Part shown: positions 57,113 through 64,000 of the stretch, one piece after another
Layout: each line of letters begins with the position of its first letter
How positions within the stretch are numbered: the stretch's first letter is position 1
Assembly: GCF_000332235.1 (NCBI RefSeq)
Contig: NZ_CM001775.1
Span: 3,830,272 to 3,894,271, forward strand
Source: Geminocystis herdmanii PCC 6308
GTDB taxonomy: Bacteria; Cyanobacteriota; Cyanobacteriia; Cyanobacteriales; Cyanobacteriaceae
DNA: 64,000 nt
Direction: 5' to 3'
Notes under the pieces: model-generated
What the model saw: the letters and a program-made list of their open reading frames with translations, nothing else
The model's database searches: none
Told to the model about the DNA's origin: nothing
Made by a program: the position numbers and the translations under genes

Positions 57113-57442
57113 AATAAGATTAAATCATATTAGTGAGATTAGATGTGGCGAAATACCCATAAAATTAGACATTAATTTAACCATAAATTTTCTAAAAAAT
57201 TTAATATTTTCAATTATTAATCACTAATTACTACTGATTATCTGAACAGTTAAACATACAATTAATCAAGTCATTTCGCTATAATTAAATGTATCAATCC
57301 TAAATCATTTATGAATAATAAAATAAAAGTAAATAATTTTTAAAATACGATTATTGTTAACTTATTAATCTAAAATTTTACTCAATGAAAATATTATCAA
57401 AAACTAAGGATTGCCATATATAATGATTTTTAAAGACTATTT
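57113..57442. other. AT-rich upstream region of znuA
   Basis: A 330-bp region without repeats or ORFs, strongly AT-rich. The candidate Zur box at 57386-57399 lies here; transcription of znuA must begin within it. Confidence 0.5.
57386..57399. promoter_or_regulatory. Candidate Zur box upstream of znuA
   Basis: TGAAAATATTATCA is a near palindrome (one mismatch between arms TGAAAAT and TGATAAT). It resembles the cyanobacterial Zur consensus TGATAAT-n-ATTATCA but lacks the central base. It lies 43 bp before the znuA start codon. Confidence 0.4.
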
Positions 57443-58426
57443 ATGACTATTTTTAACAATAAAATACTTAATTTTTTATTGATTTTAACGCTATTTAATT
57501 TAGGCGGATGTAATGAAAATAAGGTTGAAAAAGATACTTCTTCTATTAGTTCAGAAATAGAAAATTCAGCATCAAATCCTGACGAAAATAAATTAAATTT
57601 AACCGTAAGTATTTTACCACAAAAATATTTTGTTGAGAAAATAGGCGGTGAATTAGTTAGCGTTAATGTTATGGTAGGATCGGGTATGGTAGCAGAAACC
57701 TATGAGCCTTTAGCCCAACAATTAGCTAATTTGAGTCAATCTTCAGCTTATATTAGTATAGGAGTACCTTTTGAACAAGCATGGTTAGAAAAAATTAAGT
57801 CTGCAAATCCTCAAATTCCCGTGATTAATTCTGGTGAAGGTATTGACAAAATACCCATGATCGGGCATGATCATCATGATCATGATCACGGTCATAAGCA
57901 TAACGAGGATGATCATGAAAAAGAAAGTCTTGATCCTCATATTTGGTTATCTCCTAAATTAGCAAAAATTCAAGCACAAAACATCTATAATGAATTAGTA
58001 AAATTAGACCCAAAAAATGAGAGCATTTATCGACAAAATTTAGATAAATTCTTAGCTGAAATTGATGAATTAGATCAACAAATAACAGAAAAATTTGCTG
58101 GTATTAATCAAAGAAAATTCATGATTTATCATCCAGCATGGGCTTATTTTGCTCAAGATTACAATTTACAACAAATGTCGATCGAGCTGGAGGGGCAAGA
58201 AGCCACATCAGGAGAATTAGCGAAGTTAATTACCCAAGCCAAAAAAGATAATATTAGGGTAGTTTTTGCACAACCACAATTTCCCTCAAAAACCGTGGAC
58301 ACTTTTGCTAGAGAGATAGGAGGTGAGGTTATCTTATTAGATGATTTAGCCGAAAATTGGTCTGAAAATCTCTTACAAGTAGCCGATAAATTAGCCCAAT
58401 CGATGAAGGATGAAACCAGTAATTAA
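57443..58426 (+). CDS. znuA: Zinc ABC transporter substrate-binding lipoprotein
   Basis: A 327-aa cluster A-I metal-binding protein. The signal peptide ends in the lipobox LGGC (Cys at about residue 23). A His/Asp-rich loop (HDHHDHDHGHKH, about residues 141-152) is typical of zinc-specific ZnuA proteins, as are ISIGVPFEQAW, DPHIWLSP and MIYHPAWAYFAQDY. Overlaps the ATPase gene by 17 bp. The zinc sensor gene at 3.1 kb is a different, efflux-type regulator. Confidence 0.93.
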   Translation: MTIFNNKILNFLLILTLFNLGGCNENKVEKDTSSISSEIENSASNPDENKLNLTVSILPQKYFVEKIGGELVSVNVMVGSGMVAETYEPLAQQLANLSQSSAYISIGVPFEQAWLEKIKSANPQIPVINSGEGIDKIPMIGHDHHDHDHGHKHNEDDHEKESLDPHIWLSPKLAKIQAQNIYNELVKLDPKNESIYRQNLDKFLAEIDELDQQITEKFAGINQRKFMIYHPAWAYFAQDYNLQQMSIELEGQEATSGELAKLITQAKKDNIRVVFAQPQFPSKTVDTFAREIGGEVILLDDLAENWSENLLQVADKLAQSMKDETSN

Positions 58427-59171
58427 ATTAGCAAATATTTATGTTAGTTACGGAAAAACTGACGTTTTAGAAAATATTAATTTCCAAGTAAATGAATTAG
58501 ATTTTATCGGTATTATAGGACCAAATGGAGCTGGAAAAAGTACATTATTAAAAACTTTATTAGGCTTAATTACCCCTAAATCTGGAGATATTTCCATCAT
58601 GGATTCTCCTGTTTCTCAAGGGAGAAAATATATCGGTTATGTACCTCAAGTGTTAGAGTTCGATCGAGCCTTTCCCATTTTAGTGGAAGATGTAGTGAGA
58701 ATGGGAAGATTGTCAAAAAAACGTCTTTTTCACCGCTACAACTCCCATGATGAAAAAATTGTGCGCCATTGTTTAGAACAAGTGGGTATGATAAAATTAC
58801 GATCAAGATCGATCGGTGAATTATCAGGAGGAGAAAGACAAAGGGTATATATTGCCCGTGCTTTAGCAAGTCAACCTCAGATACTATTATTAGACGAACC
58901 TACAGCCAATGTGGACTCTAAAGTACAAAAGAATATTTATGAGCTACTGAAAGAACTCAATGAGTATATGACGATTTTACTTATATCCCACGACTTGGGC
59001 GCAATTTCCACCCACGTTAAAACCATTGCTTGTTTAAATCGTTCTTTGTATTATCACCAAGATAAACTAATTACCGCCCAAATGATTCAAGAAACCTATC
59101 AATGTCCTATTGATTTGATTGCCCATGGTATTCCCCATCGTGTATTATCAAACCATGATCAACATAATTAG
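58410..59171 (+). CDS. znuC: Zinc ABC transporter ATP-binding protein
   Basis: A 253-aa ABC ATPase: Walker A GPNGAGKST, signature LSGGERQRVYIARAL, Walker B ILLLDEPTANVD, and H-loop LISHD. Overlaps znuA, so cotranslated. The permease gene znuB, which normally follows, is missing: the next 320 bp are repeats and then an opposite-strand helicase gene. Confidence 0.92.
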   Translation: MKPVIKLANIYVSYGKTDVLENINFQVNELDFIGIIGPNGAGKSTLLKTLLGLITPKSGDISIMDSPVSQGRKYIGYVPQVLEFDRAFPILVEDVVRMGRLSKKRLFHRYNSHDEKIVRHCLEQVGMIKLRSRSIGELSGGERQRVYIARALASQPQILLLDEPTANVDSKVQKNIYELLKELNEYMTILLISHDLGAISTHVKTIACLNRSLYYHQDKLITAQMIQETYQCPIDLIAHGIPHRVLSNHDQHN

Positions 59172-59493
59172 GGTGTGATGAAAAAGTCTTTTGATGGGGA
59201 TAGGTGTCAGGTATCAGGTTAAAGAATGAAAAATAAAGGTTTGTAGTAAGCCTTTTAAGGCTTATTCAGAAATGGCTAAAGCCATCACTACAAACTTGAT
59301 ATTACTCAAAAAAATCGAAAAATTAAAAGATTACTTGACAAACATTGCTGTTTTATGTTATTATGTAAGATAATGGGAGGCTTGACTTTTTTGTAAATAA
59401 ACGCACAGATTCCCATTATAATATTATATATTATTGTAACGAAGTAATTGTTAAAAGTCAAGGTAAAAAAAAGATTTTTTTCTCAAGCAAAGC
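59172..59493. repeat. Repeats downstream of znuC
   Basis: Starts with a dispersed head (TGATGAAAAAGTCTTTTGATGGGG, split at 59177-59200) and the tandem ggtgtcaggtatcagg. Then a large inverted repeat: TTTGTAGT (59241-59248) and ACTACAAA (59289-59296) enclosing two small hairpins (aagcctt-ttaaggctt; ggctaaagcc). The rest is AT-rich and overlaps the helicase 3' end. No znuB. Confidence 0.7.
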
Positions 59494-60984
59494 CTATTTA
59501 TCTTTTTCCTCCTGCCAAGGAGATTTGGATTCAGCCGCTTTTAAAGTGGAATTTTGTTGACGATTTGGAGGATATAACAAGATTTCTCCTTGGGATGGTT
59601 TCTTCTCTACTTGATAGCCTTCTCCTTTTCTTCGCGCTGCGGTTTTCTCATCGGTGGTATTTTCGGCAATGACTTCGTAAAGAATTGCGAGTTTCTCTTT
59701 TTGATTCGCTTTACGCAAAATGCGCCCTAGTCTTTGGATATATTCCCTCGTTGACCCTGTACCTGATAAGATAATTGCTATTCTAGCATCGGGTACGTCC
59801 ACTCCTTCATTTAAGACGTGGGAAGCCACTAAAATTTTATACTCTCCTTGGCGATATTTGGTTAAGATTTGATGACGCTCTTTTACGGGGGTTTGATGGG
59901 TTATTGCGGGAATTAGATATTGATTCGAGATACGGTAAACGGTATCATTATCATTGGTAAAAATGAGGATTTTGTCGGGATAATGCTCTTCTATTAGTTG
60001 AATTAAAACTCTCAGTTTCGCACTTGTGCCTCCAGCTATATCTTTTGACTCTCTATGGGCTAACATAGCACGTCTTCCTTGACTCGATCGAGCGCTTGCC
60101 TTAATAAATTGTTGCCATCCATCCATACTAGAAAGGGAAATTTTGGCTTGACGCAAAAAATCATTACGAATTTTGATGGCGTTTTCATACTTTTCCTTTT
60201 CTTCGGGAGTCAGTTGTACTTTAATGGGAATAACTTTAAATTCTGCTAAGGCATCCCCTGACAAATCCTTAGAAGTTTTGCGATAAACCACTTTACCGAT
60301 TAACTTATCTAAATAACGATGACTACCATCTCCTCTTTCGGGGGTTGCGGTTAAACCTAGTCGGTAAGGCGCGATAGATTCTTCTGCTATTACCTGAAAA
60401 AAGTCTGTGGGTAAATGATGACATTCATCGAAAATGAGAAAACCGTAGAGGTTTCCCAAGGCTTTGGCATGGATAGCAGCGCTGTGATAGGTAGAAACCA
60501 GAATAGGTGTATTATCATGAGAACCTCCCCCCAATAAGCCTATTTTAGTTTTGGGAAAAGCCTCCTCTAGTTGTGCATACCATTGTTGCATTAAGTCTAA
60601 GGTGGGTACAATAATTAGTGTAGTTTGTTTTGTCTGTTCGATCGCCAGTTGAGCGAGATAAGTTTTTCCTGCCGCCGTTGGCAACACCACCACTCCTCTT
60701 TGATTTGCTTTTTGCCATGCCTGTAATGCTTCTGTTTGATGGAGATAGGGAGTTTTTTCGTCACAGTTAACTATCTCTAAAGGGAAAAATTCTTTTGCTT
60801 TGTCAATGAAAGGTATCTCATTTTCTGTTAAAACCTTCGTCAAACTATGATAATGAATGGCAGGAATGCGAAATTTCTCTATTCTGTCATCCCATGTGGC
60901 AAAATCTATCCATGCCTTTCCCTTCGGCGGTGGATGTAAGATTAATGTTCCTCGATCGTACGTTAGCTTACTAGAACGACTCAT
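59494..60984 (-). CDS. XPB-like superfamily 2 helicase
   Basis: A 496-aa DEAD/DEAH helicase of the XPB/Ssl2 (RAD25) kind. An N-terminal damage-recognition-like part (residues 1-75) is followed by LHQTEALQAW, Walker A LPTAAGKT (101-108), DECHH (186-190), GLTATPERGDG, VASHVLNEGVDVPDA and QRLGRILRKANQK. Bacterial homologues often act with DUF790/Bax1 nucleases; such a gene is at 31.5 kb. Stands alone on this strand. Confidence 0.88.
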   Translation of the reverse strand: MSRSSKLTYDRGTLILHPPPKGKAWIDFATWDDRIEKFRIPAIHYHSLTKVLTENEIPFIDKAKEFFPLEIVNCDEKTPYLHQTEALQAWQKANQRGVVVLPTAAGKTYLAQLAIEQTKQTTLIIVPTLDLMQQWYAQLEEAFPKTKIGLLGGGSHDNTPILVSTYHSAAIHAKALGNLYGFLIFDECHHLPTDFFQVIAEESIAPYRLGLTATPERGDGSHRYLDKLIGKVVYRKTSKDLSGDALAEFKVIPIKVQLTPEEKEKYENAIKIRNDFLRQAKISLSSMDGWQQFIKASARSSQGRRAMLAHRESKDIAGGTSAKLRVLIQLIEEHYPDKILIFTNDNDTVYRISNQYLIPAITHQTPVKERHQILTKYRQGEYKILVASHVLNEGVDVPDARIAIILSGTGSTREYIQRLGRILRKANQKEKLAILYEVIAENTTDEKTAARRKGEGYQVEKKPSQGEILLYPPNRQQNSTLKAAESKSPWQEEKDK

Positions 60985-61122
60985 GATAATTAAGAATTAA
61001 GAATTAAGAATTAAAAATTAAGAATTAAAAAATTTTCCCTAATCCCTTAACACCCTAACACCCTTTCCGATACCGCCCCTTCACTAAAGACTATGAGGCA
61101 AACCTATGTAAAATTATTTATA
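60985..61122. repeat. Heptamer array and reverse dispersed repeat between gshA and helicase
   Basis: (aagaatt)n at about 60989-61027, tandem aacaccctaacaccc near 61048-61062, then actatgaggcaaacct (61090-61105), a reverse dispersed-repeat head. Confidence 0.65.
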
Positions 61123-62277
61123 CTAGGCAATTAGTACTTGCTCACATAATTTGTCTTCTAAGTCTTTTTCTTCTTGGTTGACAGATTCGATCGAACTCTG
61201 GATAATTTCTTCAATGGATAAACCTTGTTTATATTGTTGTAACCATTGTTGAGCTTGATTACCATGCTCCAAAATTTTGTAAGCTGGGGTGAGAAAACAA
61301 GCAAATCCTTTCGCTTTAGCCATGGGATACAATTCGCTGATTAACTCCTCTAACCAGTCTTTAGCGATGATTTGACTACCATCCTGCCAACGATACAACA
61401 AAGCATCTAAGCTATTTTCACTCACTGCTTGTTCATTATATTTCGTAATTCTTAGTAATTCCCCTTCTAAATCAGCTCGATCGATGGTACTCTGTTGTAA
61501 AGGATCGAGGGTATCATCGTTTAAAATTTGGGCAATCCTTGCCTCTAAAATAGCAGTTATAGCTAATAAATGAATGGGGTTTAAAACTAGATCACAAATT
61601 CGTAACTCTAAACGATTCAAACTGTAAGGGCGATTATCTCCATTAGGTCTAACAGAACACCACAAATGACGCACATTCTGCATTGTACCTAAAATTAGTT
61701 GTTGTTTCGTCCACTCAATATAATGATTATGATTGTGGAATAAAGGCACATCTTGAGGAGTCTGAGGAAATAAGCGCCAACGGGTAGAGTGATTACCAGT
61801 GACTTGATTATCAAGGAAAGGAGAAGAAGCGCTTAAAGCTAATAATAAGGGTGCTTCCACTCGAATTAAACGATAGGCTTGAATTAATTTTTCCGTGTCT
61901 TCAATGCCGATATTGATATGAATACTAGCGGTAACGATTTTAGTATGATAAGTTTGCTCAATATAATCATGATAGTGGTTATCGGGGTCTGATCTGAAAA
62001 ATTTGCTACTATCACCTAAAGACAAAGTACTCCCCGGAATAATGGTATAATCACCCAAGGATTGAAGATATTGTCTTAAGTCTCTGCGAGGACGTAATAA
62101 TGCACACAAAAGTCGATCGTAGTTACACAAAGGAGCAGTAGTATATTCGACATTACGACTATCAGGTTCTCTGACAAAACCGTGTAAATTCTTCACAATT
62201 TCACTGGAAAGCCCGATTACCTCTCCTTTCTTTGTGCCAGTGTAAACTTCTACTTCAAAACCTTTCGATAATAGCAC
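61123..62277 (-). CDS. gshA: Glutamate-cysteine ligase, cyanobacterial type
   Basis: A 384-aa enzyme making gamma-glutamylcysteine, the first step of glutathione synthesis. FEVEVYTGTKKGEVIGLS, REPDSRNVEYTTAPL, SIHINIGI, RRDLRQYL and NRLELRICDLV place it in the cyanobacterial GCL group (Slr0990-like). Full length. It has no neighbouring gshB. Confidence 0.88.
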   Translation of the reverse strand: MLLSKGFEVEVYTGTKKGEVIGLSSEIVKNLHGFVREPDSRNVEYTTAPLCNYDRLLCALLRPRRDLRQYLQSLGDYTIIPGSTLSLGDSSKFFRSDPDNHYHDYIEQTYHTKIVTASIHINIGIEDTEKLIQAYRLIRVEAPLLLALSASSPFLDNQVTGNHSTRWRLFPQTPQDVPLFHNHNHYIEWTKQQLILGTMQNVRHLWCSVRPNGDNRPYSLNRLELRICDLVLNPIHLLAITAILEARIAQILNDDTLDPLQQSTIDRADLEGELLRITKYNEQAVSENSLDALLYRWQDGSQIIAKDWLEELISELYPMAKAKGFACFLTPAYKILEHGNQAQQWLQQYKQGLSIEEIIQSSIESVNQEEKDLEDKLCEQVLIA

Positions 62278-62688
62278 ACTTTTTCCTCAATGATAGCTCA
62301 ATTTTATAATTATACTTTGTATCGGAATAATTGAGAAGGGAGATAAGGAATGAGGAATGAAGAATGAAGAATGGAGAATGGAGAATGAAGAATGAGGAAT
62401 TAAGAATGGAGAATGGAGAATGGAGAATGGAGAATGGAGAATGAAGAATGAGGAATGAAGAATGAGGAATGAGGAATGAGGAATGAGGAATGAGGAATGA
62501 GGAATGAGGAATGAGGAATGAGGAATGAAGGTGTTAATCAATAGCTCACCGTGTAATGAATTACACGGCTAATGAAATGACGTTCAATAAATTGAACTCT
62601 AAATTTTTGTAAGAGGGTAACATTGTTAATTGTTAATTGTTAATTGTTAATTGTTAATTGTTAATTGTTAATTGTTAATTGTTAATTG
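62278..62688. repeat. Long heptamer arrays and palindromes between fcl and gshA
   Basis: A (gaatgag)n/(gaatgga)n mixed heptamer array spans about 62329-62528, a pair of palindromes follows (62549-62568 and 62582-62597), then (gttaatt)n at 62624-62696. An 84-codon frame in it (62287-62541) is pure repeat. No gene. Confidence 0.9.
62549..62597. repeat. Two adjacent palindromes
   Basis: CCGTGTAAT-ga-ATTACACGG (62549-62568) and GTTCAAT-aa-ATTGAAC (62582-62597). Layout parallels 56187-56275. Confidence 0.7.
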
Positions 62689-63659
<971 letters not shown>

Positions 63660-63760
63660 AATACGCTAATTCCTCATTACCTATTACTTTTTTTACTGTT
63701 GCCTTTTGCCTATTGGCTTTTGCCTACCCTTCACCAAAAGATTTTTTGAGCATCACTTAT

Positions 63761-64000
63761 TTAATTGACGTTGTGCAACATATTTTGACGAATATAAGCA
63801 ATGTCTTTGACTTTTTCGCCGTTGTTGATACCTAATGCGTCTAAGTCTGCATCTACCATTAAGTTGACTAACTCAGGGAAAGTAACGCTAGGTTTCCATC
63901 CTAACTTTTCTTGGGCTTTTGTGGGATCACCTATTAATAAATCCACTTCCGCAGGGCGCAAATAACGCTCATCAAAGGCAACATAGTCTTCCCAGTTTAA
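63761..64000 (-). CDS. gmd: GDP-mannose 4,6-dehydratase, C-terminal part (partial)
   Basis: The last 79 residues before the stop at 63761-63763 read [37 protein letters not shown]..., the typical C-terminus of Gmd. The gene continues past the right edge. It makes GDP-4-keto-6-deoxymannose, the substrate of the downstream fcl product. Confidence 0.92.
   Translation of the reverse strand, partial: LNWEDYVAFDERYLRPAEVDLLIGDPTKAQEKLGWKPSVTFPELVNLMVDADLDALGINNGEKVKDIAYIRQNMLHNVN

Noticed and set aside
62287-62541. 84-codon reverse ORF
   Set aside because: Pure translation of a heptamer array (repeated IPHSSFL), with no plausible coding function.

Overview
The window is low-GC DNA from a cyanobacterium, most likely a unicellular, non-heterocystous lineage of the Cyanobacterium/Geminocystis type (genus inferred from base composition and gene style, not proven). 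The evidence is a set of typically cyanobacterial genes: CRTISO-type carotene isomerase (crtH), glgC and glgB, cyanobacterial-type gshA, a ZiaR/SmtB-like zinc sensor, a type IV pilus EbsA-like protein, a Sll0529-like ThDP enzyme, type II IPP isomerase and DUF2301/DUF305/Uma2 proteins. The palindrome CGATCG is very frequent, usually in an AT-flanked form (TCGATCGA) and less often as classical HIP1 (GCGATCGC). No rRNA, tRNA or CRISPR array was found.

Layout. 1-7.1 kb: partial phosphatase-type regulator, BT1 folate transporter, queC, zinc sensor, nucleotide-sugar epimerase, glgC, hemE. 7.2-13.8 kb: an accessory block with a MntA/HepT toxin-antitoxin pair and a two-gene operon encoding an 1155-aa helicase/nuclease fusion plus a 739-aa protein of unknown family. 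This is the best candidate for an undescribed defence-type system. 14-27 kb: Ser/Thr kinase, cytochrome b561-like protein, ebsA, an unknown 309-aa gene, sat, rsmG, Uma2, ftsY, tldD, crtH. 27.2-29 kb: an unrecognised three-gene cassette. 29-37.3 kb: DUF305 protein, sucC, a Bax1-like DUF790 nuclease, glgB, HerA-like ATPase. 37.6-44.8 kb: Doc/AbrB toxin-antitoxin, OppA-like lipoprotein, UbiH-like hydroxylase, small wHTH protein, LivF-type ATPase, ferredoxin, GIY-YIG protein, DUF2301 protein. 45-53 kb: Sll0529-like ThDP enzyme, DUF3887 protein, enolase, DUF4253 protein, fni, CPA1 Na+/H+ antiporter. 53-57 kb: a single-chain type IIL-like restriction-modification enzyme carrying repeat insertions, and a VapBC-type pair. 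57.4-64 kb: znuA-znuC with no adjacent znuB, an XPB-like helicase, gshA, and the GDP-fucose genes fcl and gmd (partial).

Working links: glgC and glgB supply glycogen synthesis; gmd and fcl make GDP-L-fucose; the ZiaR-like sensor and ZnuAC belong to zinc homeostasis; the DUF790 protein and XPB-like helicase, 28 kb apart, are a likely Bax1/XPB nuclease-helicase pair.

Intergenic DNA is unusually rich in small repeats. There are about a dozen heptanucleotide tandem arrays, an 84-bp MITE-like element with terminal inverted repeats, a dispersed 'head plus purine tandem tail' element, and palindromic hairpins. Several of these have entered reading frames (hepT, sucC and twice in the type IIL enzyme). 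Most intergenic regions over 300 bp consist largely of such repeats.
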